Of a stretch of 64,000 nucleotides of DNA, positions 18,067 through 30,850 are shown in pieces. The position numbers and the translations under genes are program-made. The first letter of the stretch is position 1, and the number at the start of each line of letters is the position of its first letter. Source of the stretch: Enterococcus faecium (GTDB taxonomy: Bacteria > Bacillota > Bacilli > Lactobacillales > Enterococcaceae); NCBI RefSeq assembly GCF_029023785.1, contig NZ_CP118955.1, forward strand, positions 680,501 to 744,500, given 5' to 3'. The notes beneath the pieces are model-generated. The model saw nothing but the letters and a program-made list of their open reading frames with translations. It searched no databases and was not told the origin of the DNA.

Positions 18067-18186
18067 CGATAAACGGTGTTCAAAAGCCAGTTTCTCGGTA
18101 TTAAGCCAAATTTATGCAAAAATGTGGAAAGCCATTTTCACAAAATTTTTCTTAATACTCGAAACTAAACAGCTTTTTCACAACCC
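18067..18186. repeat. Interspersed repeat, copy 2b (second of a tandem pair)
   Basis: A ~120-bp unit beginning CGATAAACGGTGTTCAAAAG and ending TTTCACAACCCCTT, head-to-tail with copy 2a. The boundary words are nearly identical to copy 2a, but the central hairpin has diverged (GAAAGCCATTTTCACAAAAT). With copy 2a it fills the 326-base gap between fbp and the amidotransferase gene. Confidence 0.7.
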
Positions 18187-18199
18187 CTTAGAAAGTCTA

Positions 18200-18919
18200 T
18201 TAAAATTCATTCACAAAGAAATCGAATAAGCGCTGTTCAGATGGATGTACACGGTGGGTAAGTTCCGGATGCCATTGGACACCGAGGATTTTATGCATAT
18301 CATCTTTGCTTTGAACCGCTTCAACGAGTCCATCGTTAGAAAAAGCGATGGCTTTTAATAAAGGTGAAAGATCTTTGACTGCCTGATGATGGTAAGAATT
18401 CACAAAATATGGATCGGGGAGAAGGTTGCTTAACAAACTGTCTGAAACAATCTTGACTTCGTGAGTCGTAAATTGCGGGGCAGTGGGCTGTTGTTCATGT
18501 TTTACTGACCACTTTGGATATAATGAAAGATCTTGATAAAGTGTACCTTCCAAAACGACATTCAATAGTTGGAGTCCCCGGCAGACTGCAAAAATTGGTT
18601 TTCTTTGTTTCAATGCTTCCAAGATCAGTGCCTGTTCAAATTGGTCTCGTTGAATATTTGTTTCCGTTAGTTTTGGATGAGGGTCTTCCATGTAAAGTTG
18701 CGGACTAACATCCTGACCGCCTGCAAGAATGAGTTTGTCGATTTGTCCAATCAGTTGAGAAGCTGAATCTGGAGACATGACTGGCAGAATAAGAGGCAAT
18801 CCTTGAGCATCTAAAACTGCATCCACGAATCCTTGCGGTGTATAGCTCACTTGATTTCCTTGGAAAGTATCTGTTGCTCGAATCAGTTGATTTCCGGCAA
18901 TGCCGATGATTGGTTTCAT
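18200..18919 (-). CDS. Class I glutamine amidotransferase / gamma-glutamyl hydrolase-like (peptidase C26)
   Basis: A 239-residue cytoplasmic hydrolase of the PuuD-like family, which cleaves gamma-glutamyl bonds (for example gamma-glutamyl-GABA). Nucleophile Cys113 sits in F-A-V-C-R-G-L-Q-L-L-N; the catalytic H217 and E219 are in V-Q-W-H-P-E-L. The oxyanion-strand motif L-I-L-A-G-G-Q-D-V-S-P lies near 63-73. No synthetase domain is fused. It is monocistronic on the reverse strand and divergent from the ntp operon. Its true substrate is uncertain because no putrescine-degradation genes are nearby. Confidence 0.85.
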   Translation of the reverse strand: MKPIIGIAGNQLIRATDTFQGNQVSYTPQGFVDAVLDAQGLPLILPVMSPDSASQLIGQIDKLILAGGQDVSPQLYMEDPHPKLTETNIQRDQFEQALILEALKQRKPIFAVCRGLQLLNVVLEGTLYQDLSLYPKWSVKHEQQPTAPQFTTHEVKIVSDSLLSNLLPDPYFVNSYHHQAVKDLSPLLKAIAFSNDGLVEAVQSKDDMHKILGVQWHPELTHRVHPSEQRLFDFFVNEF

Positions 18920-19058
18920 TTGTATTCCCCCTAAAGTAGACCTATTGTAACAAGGATTATAAAAAAATTAAACTATGTAAGACTTGCCCCTATACTTATC
19001 TGTTCTTGCTGTGTTACTATCTGTAAAGAGAAATTTCGTGTGAAATTCATGACGATAG

Positions 19059-19086
19059 TTGAAAATATTGCTTAATTTGTTATAAT
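19059..19086 (+). promoter_or_regulatory. Promoter of the ntp (V-ATPase) operon
   Basis: TTGAAA (19059-19064), 16-base spacer, TATAAT (19081-19086). Transcription would start near 19093, giving a ~170-base leader before ntpF. Confidence 0.8.
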
Positions 19087-19107
19087 AAAAATTAAGCAGA
19101 AATAAAA

Positions 19108-19179
19108 AGGTTGGGCGTAAGCTTCAAGGATCTAGTTCTTCAAGGGGTGAGAAGGACATTTTATTGAAGGGGCCTGCCT
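19108..19179 (+). promoter_or_regulatory. Aptamer-like structured leader RNA of the ntp operon (possible riboswitch)
   Basis: Three nested helices can be drawn by hand. P1 pairs AGG/CCT and GGC/GCC (19108-19116 with 19172-19179). P2 pairs CTTCAA with TTGAAG (19122-19127 with 19164-19169). P3 pairs GTTCTTC with GAAGGAC (19135-19141 with 19151-19157) and closes a purine-rich loop AAGGGGTGA. G-rich internal loops separate the helices. The element sits between the promoter and an intrinsic terminator (19196-19242), the layout of a transcription-attenuating riboswitch. The E. hirae ntp operon is known to respond to Na+, so a Na+-sensing class is the first hypothesis; class identity is not proven here. 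Confidence 0.55.
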
Positions 19180-19195
19180 ATACTAAGTTATCTTT

Positions 19196-19242
19196 AGAGG
19201 TACATACTTTCAATGAAAAAAGAAAGCATGTACCTCTTTTTT
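19196..19242 (+). terminator. Leader terminator (attenuator) before ntpF
   Basis: AGAGGTACAT-A-CTTTC pairs with GAAAG-C-ATGTACCTCT (15 pairs, one mismatch) and is followed by TTTTT. It lies after the ntp promoter and before the first gene, so the operon must be read through it. The bases TGCCT (19175-19179) of P1 could instead pair with AGGTA of the terminator arm, a candidate antiterminator. Confidence 0.75.
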
Positions 19243-19264
19243 AAATCGAAAGGAAGTGAAGCAA

Positions 19265-19588
19265 GTGTTAGAAGCTTTGGAACAAATCCGAAAAGCAGAA
19301 GAAGAAAATGAAAAGCGTGCTCAAACACTGCGGCAGCAGCTGAAGATCTATGCAACAGAAAAAGAGCAGGAATTGGAAACGATCCAAACAAACTATCGAC
19401 AACAACTAAAACAGTTGGTGGAAGAAAGAGAACAATTCGAAATACAAGAATTAGAAAAAGAAAAAATGAAATTGAAAGCAGAAGCAGACAAGGTGCAAGC
19501 AACTTTGAAAGATCAATATCAAAAGCATCAGAGTCAAGCGATCGGTGCGATCATTGAAAGGGTGAAAGAAACTTATGGCCGTCACTAA
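19265..19588 (+). CDS. ntpF: V-type Na+-ATPase subunit F (NtpF, peripheral-stalk coiled coil)
   Basis: About 107 residues, almost entirely coiled coil rich in E, Q and K, forming the peripheral stalk with NtpE (equivalent to eukaryotic subunit G). The start is taken as the GTG at 19265 (V-L-E-A-L-E-Q-I-R), which leaves about 10 bases after AAAGGA; the GTG at 19256 overlaps the ribosome site. It is the first gene of the operon, and its 3' end overlaps ntpI by 14 bases. Identification rests on position and composition, as the sequence itself is low in specific motifs. Confidence 0.85.
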   Translation: MLEALEQIRKAEEENEKRAQTLRQQLKIYATEKEQELETIQTNYRQQLKQLVEEREQFEIQELEKEKMKLKAEADKVQATLKDQYQKHQSQAIGAIIERVKETYGRH

Positions 19589-21578
19589 GATGGAAAAAGT
19601 GACCCTCATTTCAGATAAAAGAAATCAGGAGAGGATTTTACAAGCAGTACAAGGAATCCAAAACGTTGAAATCCGGGATCTGTATCAAAATAGAACAAAC
19701 AACCAGTGGGTGGAGAAGTATTTTCCAGATACCACGATTATTGATAAAGAAGCAAAATTAAGCGCTTTAGGTAATCGGTTGAAAGATATCCAAGAAGCTA
19801 TCCAATTCATACAACACCACGGCGATAGCCGTCAAAAGAAACTCCATTTAAAACGTCAAGAACTTTCCTTACAAGATTTGGAAGCCAATTATTCCGAAGA
19901 AAATTTCATAAATAAATTGAAAGAAGTCCTTGATTTAAAAGAAAAGTGGGAACAACTAACTGAAGAACGTGATCGTTTAGAAGAAGAGGAAGAATGGCTT
20001 CTTCATTGGCAACAGCTGGATATTGCTCCAAGTATGTATGCAAGTAAGACGACCATTTTTGAGATGGGGACTGTGAGTGCAGCAAATTTTGAAAGTTTCA
20101 AGGAAGAACTGAGTAAGCTTGATGACGTTTATATGGAAGAAATAGATTATACGCCAAAACAAGTTTATCTTTCGTATGTTGCTTTAAAAAAATCAGTTGC
20201 TGTTATAGAAGAAATTGCTGGGAAATACGGGTTCAATAAAGAAACGTATCCTTATGAACAAAATCCTAAAGAAAAACTGCAAGAGACCAAGCAGCAATTA
20301 TCCATTGTTCACGAGCAGCAAAAGAAGATAACGACAGCGTTAGGTCAGTGCAGTGGCTATATCCAAGAATTTGAATGGGTAGAAGAAGTCACACTTGCCG
20401 TTGCAGAACGAGAAAAAATAAAAGAACGGTTTATCCATGCGACTTATCTGATCGTTTTGCAAGGTTGGGTAGATGCAGAAGAAAAACAGAATTTGCTGCA
20501 TGTGTTAAACGAAACCGTATCAGAAGAAGATATATACGTCAGTTTCGAAACACCAAACTCAGAAGAGATTCAGCAGGAAGTCCCTACTAAATTGAAAAAC
20601 CATCCGCTTGTCGAACCTTTTGAATTGCTGACTGAAATGTACAGTCTGCCAAAATATGAAGAAGTAGATCCAACACCTTGGATGACACCATTTTATCTTG
20701 TCTTCTTCGGGATGATGGTCGCAGATGTTGGTTACGGATTGCTGATGCTCATTGGGACAATACTAGCTCAAAAACTACTTGTTCTACCACGCGGGATGAA
20801 ACGTTTCGTAAAATTCTTTGAGATTCTCTCGATACCATCGATCATCTGGGGATTGATCTACAGTTCATTTTTCGGACAGGCATTACCAAAAGAACTGTTT
20901 GGCATCCGCTTGCCTTTCCCAATCCTATCTACGACGGATGACGTCAATACGATTTTGATTTTATCCGTGATTTTCGGTCTGATACAGATTTTGGTTGGAT
21001 TATTTGTGGCAGCAAAGGAAAATATCAGGAGAAAAGATTACTTGAGTGCTGTCAGTGATGGATTTGCCTGGCAAGGGATCCTAATTGGGATCGTTATTGC
21101 GTTGGTTGGTGCCATGTTGATAAAAAATACAGCATTTGTTTACCTTGGCGCTGGGCTATCGATCATTGCTGCCTTATGTATCTTGATCGTTCCGATTATC
21201 CAAACGCCGTCTAAAGTCAAAGGTGCTGCCAAAGGTGCGTATAATCTTTACGGACTGACCGGCTATATCGGTGATTTAGTCAGTTATACACGTTTGATGG
21301 CATTGGGTATTTCAGGCGGAAGTATTGGAGCGGCATTCAATATGCTAGTTGCTTTCATGCCGCCAGCTGCTCGATTCAGTGTAGGGATCCTTTTGATCAT
21401 CGCTTTACACGCACTGAATATGTTTTTGACACTGCTAAGTGCCTATGTCCATGGCGCACGATTGCAGTATGTCGAATTTTTTGGGAAGTTTTATACAGGA
21501 GGCGGACGTGCCTTTGATCCGCTGAAAACGGCGGAAAAATACGTCAACATCAATCACAAGAAAAAAAACAATAAATAA
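19575..21578 (+). CDS. ntpI: V-type Na+-ATPase subunit I (a-subunit)
   Basis: Static membrane subunit (667 residues) that carries ions past the c-ring. The N-terminal half (~1-365) is soluble with long coiled-coil arms (~60-140 and ~215-255) and docks with the peripheral stalks. The C-terminal half holds about seven to eight transmembrane helices. The segment [12 protein letters not shown] (~residues 572-583) contains the essential arginine facing the ring glutamate. It starts within the end of ntpF. Length and architecture match the bacterial V/A-type family. Confidence 0.95.
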   Translation: MAVTKMEKVTLISDKRNQERILQAVQGIQNVEIRDLYQNRTNNQWVEKYFPDTTIIDKEAKLSALGNRLKDIQEAIQFIQHHGDSRQKKLHLKRQELSLQDLEANYSEENFINKLKEVLDLKEKWEQLTEERDRLEEEEEWLLHWQQLDIAPSMYASKTTIFEMGTVSAANFESFKEELSKLDDVYMEEIDYTPKQVYLSYVALKKSVAVIEEIAGKYGFNKETYPYEQNPKEKLQETKQQLSIVHEQQKKITTALGQCSGYIQEFEWVEEVTLAVAEREKIKERFIHATYLIVLQGWVDAEEKQNLLHVLNETVSEEDIYVSFETPNSEEIQQEVPTKLKNHPLVEPFELLTEMYSLPKYEEVDPTPWMTPFYLVFFGMMVADVGYGLLMLIGTILAQKLLVLPRGMKRFVKFFEILSIPSIIWGLIYSSFFGQALPKELFGIRLPFPILSTTDDVNTILILSVIFGLIQILVGLFVAAKENIRRKDYLSAVSDGFAWQGILIGIVIALVGAMLIKNTAFVYLGAGLSIIAALCILIVPIIQTPSKVKGAAKGAYNLYGLTGYIGDLVSYTRLMALGISGGSIGAAFNMLVAFMPPAARFSVGILLIIALHALNMFLTLLSAYVHGARLQYVEFFGKFYTGGGRAFDPLKTAEKYVNINHKKKNNK

Positions 21579-22067
<489 letters not shown>

Positions 22068-22087
22068 GCATAAAGGAGGAAAAGCAG

Positions 22088-22672
22088 ATGAACGCCATTG
22101 AAAAAATCATCTCTCAGATGAACGAAGCAGCAGAGCAGGAAAGAGCGGCGTTAGAACAAGAAGAGCGAATGAAGATCGATCAAAACTTTGAACAAAAACG
22201 TACGCAAGTTGAAACAGAACATCAAAAACAAAAAGAAAAACAAATCGAATTACTCGAAAAAAAATACCGTCAGCTAAGGAATCGCCAGCAAGTAGAAGTA
22301 CGACAAGAAAATTTGAATGCGAAGCAGGAATTTTTAAGACGATTGTTTGCAGATGCGGTAACTGAAATGGAAAATTGGGATGAATCTGAACAAATCCAGT
22401 TTATCAAAAATGCATTGTATTCATTACCTTTGACAGGAAAAGTAGCATTCATTGCTGGAGAAAAATCAGCAGCCTATCTTTCTCAGACGTTGTTGGATGA
22501 ATGGAACAATGAACTTCCCTTTATGATGGTTTTAAGTGATGAAACTATTGCTGATCAAGCGGGTTTTCTGATAAACGATCAAGGAGTTCAGTATAATTTT
22601 CTTTTCAGCAGCCTTGTACAAGATATCCAAGGAACGATGAGTTTTGAGATTGCCAATCAATTATTCGAATAA
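22088..22672 (+). CDS. ntpE: V-type Na+-ATPase subunit E (peripheral stalk)
   Basis: Peripheral-stalk subunit of 194 residues that pairs with NtpF to hold the A3B3 head. The first ~85 residues form a charged coiled coil (E-Q-E-R-A-A-L-E-Q-E-E-R); the remainder is a globular domain that binds the top of the head. A strong AAAGGAGGAAAA site lies just upstream. Position between ntpK and ntpC and overall composition fix the identity, as sequence conservation of this subunit is low across families. Confidence 0.9.
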   Translation: MNAIEKIISQMNEAAEQERAALEQEERMKIDQNFEQKRTQVETEHQKQKEKQIELLEKKYRQLRNRQQVEVRQENLNAKQEFLRRLFADAVTEMENWDESEQIQFIKNALYSLPLTGKVAFIAGEKSAAYLSQTLLDEWNNELPFMMVLSDETIADQAGFLINDQGVQYNFLFSSLVQDIQGTMSFEIANQLFE

Positions 22673-22686
22673 GGAGGGATCAGTGT

Positions 22687-23673
22687 ATGGAATACCACGA
22701 ACTAAATCCCTTGATTCGCGGAAGAGAGCTTGAACTTTTGTCCAATGAGACATTTGAACGGATGATTCAAACAAATTCTGTCGAAGCACTTGGTGAAATA
22801 TTGAAATCCACGATTTACAGTCCATATATTTATGACGGATATGAATATGACTTCGAACAGAATCTTTTAAAGGAGCAGAGCCGTCTATTTCGCTGGTTAA
22901 AGGAATCAGCACCGGAGCCTGAAATCGTTTGGATCTATACGATGCGCTATACTTTCCATAATCTGAAGGTTTTGACAAAAGCCGAGATGACAAATCAAAA
23001 TCTGGACCATTTGTATATCGACGATGGATTTTATTCATTAGAAACCTTGAAGGATGCCATTCATACGCAAGTTTCAAATGAACTCCCTGAAAGCATTATG
23101 GACAGTATACGAGAAGTACGTGATTATTTTGAAGAGTCTACCATTCTTCAGGGAATTGACGTGATTTATGATCGACAGTTTTTGACAGAGCAGCGACGGC
23201 TTGCCGATAAGCTAGGATATCAAGAATTGCTGACAGAAGTCATTGCTTTTATTGACTTGACCAATATCACAACGATGGCTCGAGGAATATTGCAGAAAAG
23301 AACATATGGGTTCATGACGACGGTACTTTCCAGCTCGGGAAGTATCGAAAAAGAAGTATTTTTGAACTTTGTAGATAAAGATATGGAAGATTACACGAAT
23401 TTTCTATTAGAGACAGATTATGCTGATTTTCTGCGCCCTGTCATCCGTGAGGGAAATCTTGATCTCGTAAAGCTTGAACAGTTGAAAGATGATTATCTAA
23501 GTTCATTGTATCAAGAAGCACAAACCCAGGCTTTCGGACCACTGCCACTACTAGCCTTTTTGAACGCAAAAGAGGTAGAAAGCAAAAACCTTCGTTTACT
23601 GGTTATCGGCAAAAGAAGCCATTTCGAATCAGAAACAATCAGAAAGCGGGTGAGACAAGTCTATGACGCATAA
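22687..23673 (+). CDS. ntpC: V-type Na+-ATPase subunit C (d-like socket)
   Basis: A 328-residue soluble subunit that forms the socket linking the central shaft (NtpD-NtpG) to the K ring, equivalent to subunit C of archaeal A-ATPases and d of eukaryotic V-ATPases. The sequence is helical and without membrane segments, starting [18 protein letters not shown], a pattern typical of V-ATPase subunit C/d. An AAGGAGG site lies upstream, and its last 11 bases overlap ntpG. Confidence 0.92.
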   Translation: MEYHELNPLIRGRELELLSNETFERMIQTNSVEALGEILKSTIYSPYIYDGYEYDFEQNLLKEQSRLFRWLKESAPEPEIVWIYTMRYTFHNLKVLTKAEMTNQNLDHLYIDDGFYSLETLKDAIHTQVSNELPESIMDSIREVRDYFEESTILQGIDVIYDRQFLTEQRRLADKLGYQELLTEVIAFIDLTNITTMARGILQKRTYGFMTTVLSSSGSIEKEVFLNFVDKDMEDYTNFLLETDYADFLRPVIREGNLDLVKLEQLKDDYLSSLYQEAQTQAFGPLPLLAFLNAKEVESKNLRLLVIGKRSHFESETIRKRVRQVYDA

Positions 23674-23974
23674 GATCGGTGTAGTTGGCGACAAAGATTC
23701 TGTTTTGCCATTCAAATTGTTTGGCTTTGATGTTCGTTATGGTACAACCAAGCAAACCGTTCGTCAGGCAATTGAAGAAATGGCAAAGAATGAGTATGGC
23801 GTGATTTATGTCACAGAGCAATGTGCAGCATTGAGCCCAGAAACGATCGAACGTTACAAGGAACAAATGATACCTGCTATCGTATTGATTCCCAATCATC
23901 AAGGATCATTAGGGATAGGGCTGGAAGAAATTCAAAAAAACGTAGAAAAAGCAGTAGGTCAAAATATCTTATAG
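23663..23974 (+). CDS. ntpG: V-type Na+-ATPase subunit G (F-like shaft subunit)
   Basis: Central-shaft partner of NtpD, 103 residues, equivalent to subunit F of V/A-ATPases despite its name. It starts [21 protein letters not shown], the conserved opening of this family. The fold is a small alpha/beta domain with a flexible C-terminus. Overlap with ntpC implies translational coupling. Confidence 0.93.
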   Translation: MTHKIGVVGDKDSVLPFKLFGFDVRYGTTKQTVRQAIEEMAKNEYGVIYVTEQCAALSPETIERYKEQMIPAIVLIPNHQGSLGIGLEEIQKNVEKAVGQNIL

Positions 23975-23995
23975 TATGAAAAGGAGATAGAAATT

Positions 23996-27146
<3,151 letters not shown>

Positions 27147-27152
27147 GTTCTG

Positions 27153-27788
27153 ATGGCACGATTGAATGTGAATCCGACCCGCATGGAATTGACTCGATTG
27201 AAAAAACAGTTGACAACTGCCACAAGAGGGCATAAATTATTAAAAGATAAGCAAGATGAACTGATGCGTCAATTCATCCTGTTGATTCGAAAGAACAACC
27301 AGCTGCGTCAAGAAATGGAAGAGTCTATGACAGAAGCAATGTCTGATTTTGTATTGGCAAATGCTTCGATCACGGAGCCTTTCATCGAAGAATTATTTGT
27401 TTTGCCGGCGGAAAACGTTGATTTGTCTATCGTAGACAAAAATATCATGAGTGTAAAAGTACCTGTGATGAATTTTGAATATGATGAACAGCTGACAGAC
27501 ACACCTTTGGAATACGGGTATTTGAATTCCAGTGCCGAACTGGATCGGTCAATCGATCGGTTTACTACCCTGCTTCCAAAACTTTTGGAACTGACAGAAA
27601 TCGAAAAAACTTGTCAACTGATGGCGAGTGAAATCGAAAAGACACGTCGGCGAGTCAATGCATTAGAATATATGACGATCCCTCAATTAGAAGAAACGAT
27701 CTATTATATTCGTATGAAGCTGGAAGAAAACGAGCGCGCAGAAGTAACAAGGTTGATCAAAGTAAAAAATATGGGTACCACTGACTAA
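27153..27788 (+). CDS. ntpD: V-type Na+-ATPase central-shaft subunit D
   Basis: Rotor shaft, 211 residues, equivalent to gamma in F-ATPases. Two long N- and C-terminal helices (~8-75 and ~140-205) form the coiled coil inside the head, with [16 protein letters not shown] at the start as in all D subunits. The coding end and stop lie inside a terminator-like hairpin (27773-27803), so the gene probably marks the end of the main ATPase transcript. Confidence 0.95.
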   Translation: MARLNVNPTRMELTRLKKQLTTATRGHKLLKDKQDELMRQFILLIRKNNQLRQEMEESMTEAMSDFVLANASITEPFIEELFVLPAENVDLSIVDKNIMSVKVPVMNFEYDEQLTDTPLEYGYLNSSAELDRSIDRFTTLLPKLLELTEIEKTCQLMASEIEKTRRRVNALEYMTIPQLEETIYYIRMKLEENERAEVTRLIKVKNMGTTD

Positions 27789-27803
27789 GTGGTATCCTTT
27801 TTT
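27773..27803 (+). terminator. Terminator-like hairpin between ntpD and ntpJ
   Basis: GGGTACCACT pairs with AGTGGTATCC (one G-T wobble) around the loop GACTA, followed by six Ts. It includes the ntpD stop codon and lies 15 bases before the ntpJ start, so ntpJ expression should depend on read-through or regulation. Confidence 0.8.
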
Positions 27804-27817
27804 AAAAGAGGAAAACG

Positions 27818-29173
27818 ATGATTAAACAAAGCAAACAAATAAAGAAACGCTTGCCGGCTGTTCAGCTTCTCGCATTAGGATTTTTTCTCCTGATTTTAGT
27901 TGGCGGCGGCCTACTTACCCTACCATTTTTTAGTAATAGTGGGCATGGGACAAATTTTATCGATGCGCTTTTCACTGCAACTTCTGCTGTCTGTGTGACG
28001 GGATTGACAACATTGAATACAGCAGAGCATTGGAACAGTGCTGGTCAATTTTTGATCATGCTTTTGATTGAGATCGGCGGTCTTGGTTTTATGATGGTTC
28101 CGATTCTATGCTTTGCATTGATAAAGAAGAAAGTCAGTCTCAGCACACGTATTATATTAAAAGAAGCGCTGAATCTAGAAGAAGTATCAGGTGTGATGAA
28201 GCTCATGCTTTACATCCTGAAATTGGCCTTTGTGATCCAACTGATTGGTACGGTTGCTTTATCTTTTGTATTGGTGCCTGAATTTGGCTGGTTGAAAGGT
28301 ATCTGGTACAGTTTGTTCCATGCAATCTCTAGTTTTTGTAATGCAGGGTTTGATTTGTTAGGAGACAGTTTAGCCAATCACCAGCAAAATGTTTATTTGA
28401 TCATGGTGGTATCTGCTTTGATCATTTCTGGTGGGTTAGGCTTCATCGTATGGCGTGATTTACTGGAATATCATCAGAAAAAGAAGATAACGATTCATTC
28501 AAAAATCGCATTAACCGTTACAGGTACCCTTTTATTAGGCGGATTCGTTGTGTTCTTTTTCACAGAGCGCAATGGGGAAACGCTAGTGGAAGGGAATATG
28601 TTTCAACGATTGGCAAACACCTTTTTTATGAGTGTGACACCTAGAACGGCTGGATATTATTCAGTTGATTACCTCCATATGAGCCATGCAGGTCTGATTT
28701 TAACGATGTTTTTGATGTACATCGGCGGAACATCTGGGTCGACGGCCGGCGGATTGAAAACAACTACGTTAGGTGTGTTGCTGATCCAGATGCGTTCGAT
28801 GCTTAAAGGACGTACGAGAGCGGAAGCATTTGGCCGTACCATCCGACAAGGCGCAGTGTTGCGGGCACTTACTTTATTTTTTGTTACGTTGACGTTGTGT
28901 GTAGTCGCCATCATGATTTTATCGGTGACTGAAACGATACCTAAAACTTCTGGCATCGAATATATTGCTTTTGAGGTCTTCTCTGCGTTTGGTACAGTAG
29001 GTCTTACGATGGGATTGACGCCAGACTTGACTGCAATAGGGAAATTGATCATTATAGCGCTTATGTACATTGGACGAGTTGGTGTATTGACTGTGGTCTT
29101 CTCTCTGATGACAAAAGCACAAAGAACACAATCAAAATACAAATATCCAGAAGAAAGTGTCATGATTGGATAA
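27818..29173 (+). CDS. ntpJ: Potassium uptake protein NtpJ (KtrB/TrkH family)
   Basis: K+ (or Na+/K+) transporter of 451 residues in the Trk/Ktr superfamily, with about eight to ten transmembrane helices. The four pore-loop glycine regions are seen around S-A-V-C-V-T-G-L-T-T, S-S-F-C-N-A-G-F-D, V-T-P-R-T-A-G-Y and S-A-F-G-T-V-G-L-T. In E. hirae ntpJ is the last gene of the ntp operon and supports K+ uptake. A KtrA-like gating subunit is not in this window. No separate ntpH-like frame is seen before it. Confidence 0.95.
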   Translation: MIKQSKQIKKRLPAVQLLALGFFLLILVGGGLLTLPFFSNSGHGTNFIDALFTATSAVCVTGLTTLNTAEHWNSAGQFLIMLLIEIGGLGFMMVPILCFALIKKKVSLSTRIILKEALNLEEVSGVMKLMLYILKLAFVIQLIGTVALSFVLVPEFGWLKGIWYSLFHAISSFCNAGFDLLGDSLANHQQNVYLIMVVSALIISGGLGFIVWRDLLEYHQKKKITIHSKIALTVTGTLLLGGFVVFFFTERNGETLVEGNMFQRLANTFFMSVTPRTAGYYSVDYLHMSHAGLILTMFLMYIGGTSGSTAGGLKTTTLGVLLIQMRSMLKGRTRAEAFGRTIRQGAVLRALTLFFVTLTLCVVAIMILSVTETIPKTSGIEYIAFEVFSAFGTVGLTMGLTPDLTAIGKLIIIALMYIGRVGVLTVVFSLMTKAQRTQSKYKYPEESVMIG

Positions 29174-29270
29174 TTTCATCTTCTGACAGAAACCTAGTGA
29201 TTTAGTAAAATAAGAAAATAAAATAATTTTTCTTGCTTCTTGGATACTTTAAGTGCAAAATGTTCGTTTA

Positions 29271-29319
29271 TTTTTTGAGGCACTACCCGTTGTTGAACCT
29301 CGGGTAGTGCCTCTTTTTT
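29271..29319 (+). terminator. Terminator of the ntp operon
   Basis: A perfect 13-bp stem GAGGCACTACCCG / CGGGTAGTGCCTC is flanked by TTTTTT on both sides. Confidence 0.9.
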
Positions 29320-29323
29320 ATTG

Positions 29324-29351
29324 AAAGGAATCAATAAGATTTGATTCCTTT
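29324..29351. other. Hairpin at the 3' side of the MocR gene
   Basis: AAAGGAATCAA and TTGATTCCTTT form a perfect 11-bp stem with a 6-base loop, 14 bases beyond the stop of the reverse-strand regulator gene. There is no good T tract on the reverse strand, so it may protect a 3' end or work with the neighbouring terminator. Confidence 0.5.
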
Positions 29352-29364
29352 ATTTATCAATAGG

Positions 29365-30759
29365 TTATAATTCATATTTTTTTATTTTTTCTTTTACGAT
29401 ACTTAGTCCAGAAGCTAAAATTTCAAGGTTATTAGAGGATAGGGAAATTCGAACGAATGCATCTGGTTGCGCACGTGTAGTAAAGCGTCTGGAATGATAA
29501 AGTCGGATACCGTTAGCAAGAAAGTCATTCTCAATTATCTTAGGATCAATCTCAGGATCAACTGGAAGAATTCGATAGTAAGGGACACGATTCGTTGGTT
29601 TTTCTACTTTGAAAAGAGAATCAAAAAGCTGATTGGCTCTTTTCGTAAGACTTAATTTAGTTTCTAAGATCCTATTTGCTTCATTTGAATGGAGGATTTG
29701 AGTGATGACTTCCACATCTAATCCAGAAGTTTTCACATTTATATTAAAAATTGCTTGTTCTATCTTGTTTTGGACATGTACTGGAACTACAAGATAAGCA
29801 ACTCGCAATCCAGAACAAATAAATTTTGTCATTCCAGCTAAGTAGATTGTTTGGTTAGGTAATAATTTTTGGAAAGGAGGAATGATCGTATGTTGATAGT
29901 AAGTTGTTAAAAATGAATGGATATCATCTTCAATAACCCATAGACCTTCTTTTTCAATCACTTCGGCTAATTGCTCTCGTCTTTTGTGAGAGATTTGAAA
30001 CCCTATAGGATTATTACAAGAAGGCATAAGAAAGACACCATGAATCTTCTTTTTTCTACATTCCTGAATCAATATATCAGGTCGCATTCCTTGCTCGTCA
30101 AAATCAATTGGAACGATCTCTAAATGATATAACTGAGCCAATTCAATGAAATTAGCGTATGTATATCGGTCTGTTGCTATTCTATCACCTGGAGAGAAAA
30201 GTGCAGAAAGTGTGATAGCCAATCCATTTTGAACACCGGAAACAATAGATAGAGATTCTAAGGACGGAATGACTCCTTGAGTTTTTAACCAATTTGCTGC
30301 AGTAGTCAATTGAAAATTTGTGCCTTTGGGATCTTGGTAATTAAGCAAACCAACAAGATTTGGGTTATTACTAGTTGATTGAATAAACGGGACAACGAAT
30401 TTATTACATTCTTCAAAAGAACTAACCAGACCAAAATCAATGATATGTTCGGTTACTTCATTGGTAGAGATGGTGATGGACTCAAAGACATTGGGAGAAA
30501 TAAATGTGCCACTTCCAATATTCGTATACAGCAAACCTTTCTCAATTCCATATTTATAAGCCTTGCCAACGGTAGTAAAATTTAAATCTAAATAATCAGC
30601 TAGCTCTCTTTGGGAGGGTAACTGAGTGTTTTTCTGTAATTTATTCTTTAAAATATCTTGTTCTAATTGTTGAATCAACGATCGATAATAAGGACGCTTC
30701 AATTTTTGTTTGTCTGGTCGCCAAGTTAACGGGTAATTGTCATAAGAATTAATAGGCAT
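29365..30759 (-). CDS. MocR/PdxR-type regulator (GntR HTH fused to class I aminotransferase domain)
   Basis: Chimeric PLP-dependent transcription factor, 464 residues. The N-terminal GntR winged helix (~25-95) reads L-P-S-Q-R-E-L-A-D-Y-L-D-L-N-F-T-T-V-G-K. The C-terminal domain (~115-460) is aminotransferase-like, with the PLP lysine in G-M-T-K-F-I-C-S-G-L-R and substrate-pocket residues S-C-N-N-P-I-G. The start at 30759 follows AAGGAG; the GTG at 30768 lies in the ribosome site. It is divergent from the cyclodeaminase/PhzF pair, with a shared palindromic operator between them, so it most likely controls that pair and itself. The effector may be PLP with an amino acid. Confidence 0.88.
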   Translation of the reverse strand: MPINSYDNYPLTWRPDKQKLKRPYYRSLIQQLEQDILKNKLQKNTQLPSQRELADYLDLNFTTVGKAYKYGIEKGLLYTNIGSGTFISPNVFESITISTNEVTEHIIDFGLVSSFEECNKFVVPFIQSTSNNPNLVGLLNYQDPKGTNFQLTTAANWLKTQGVIPSLESLSIVSGVQNGLAITLSALFSPGDRIATDRYTYANFIELAQLYHLEIVPIDFDEQGMRPDILIQECRKKKIHGVFLMPSCNNPIGFQISHKRREQLAEVIEKEGLWVIEDDIHSFLTTYYQHTIIPPFQKLLPNQTIYLAGMTKFICSGLRVAYLVVPVHVQNKIEQAIFNINVKTSGLDVEVITQILHSNEANRILETKLSLTKRANQLFDSLFKVEKPTNRVPYYRILPVDPEIDPKIIENDFLANGIRLYHSRRFTTRAQPDAFVRISLSSNNLEILASGLSIVKEKIKKYEL

Positions 30760-30773
30760 TTTCTCCACTCCTT

Positions 30774-30796
30774 AAAATTGTATACCATACAATTTT
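30774..30796. promoter_or_regulatory. Palindromic operator between the MocR gene and its divergent target operon
   Basis: AAAATTGTAT-ACC-ATACAATTTT is a perfect 10-bp inverted repeat. A third half-site ATTGTAT (30804-30810) overlaps the forward -35 box. The core includes ATACCA, the half-site recognised by the MocR protein GabR of Bacillus. It is the natural binding site for the adjacent regulator. Confidence 0.75.
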
Positions 30797-30800
30797 ACCA

Positions 30801-30829
30801 TTGATTGTATTGATTTTAGAAGTTAATCT
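30801..30829 (+). promoter_or_regulatory. Promoter of the cyclodeaminase-PhzF operon
   Basis: TTGATT (30801-30806), 17-base spacer, TAATCT (30824-30829). The palindrome lies directly upstream, an activator-like placement. Confidence 0.5.
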
Positions 30830-30850
30830 TTTGTGAGGAGGGAATTGTCT

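Noticed and set aside
17945..18186. CRISPR-like or insertion-sequence interpretation of the tandem repeat
   Set aside because: Only two units, no regular spacers, no cas or transposase gene; better explained as an intergenic hairpin repeat.
28669..29163. 164-codon reverse frame inside ntpJ
   Set aside because: It is fully antisense to a conserved membrane protein, with no ribosome site; it is a codon-bias shadow.
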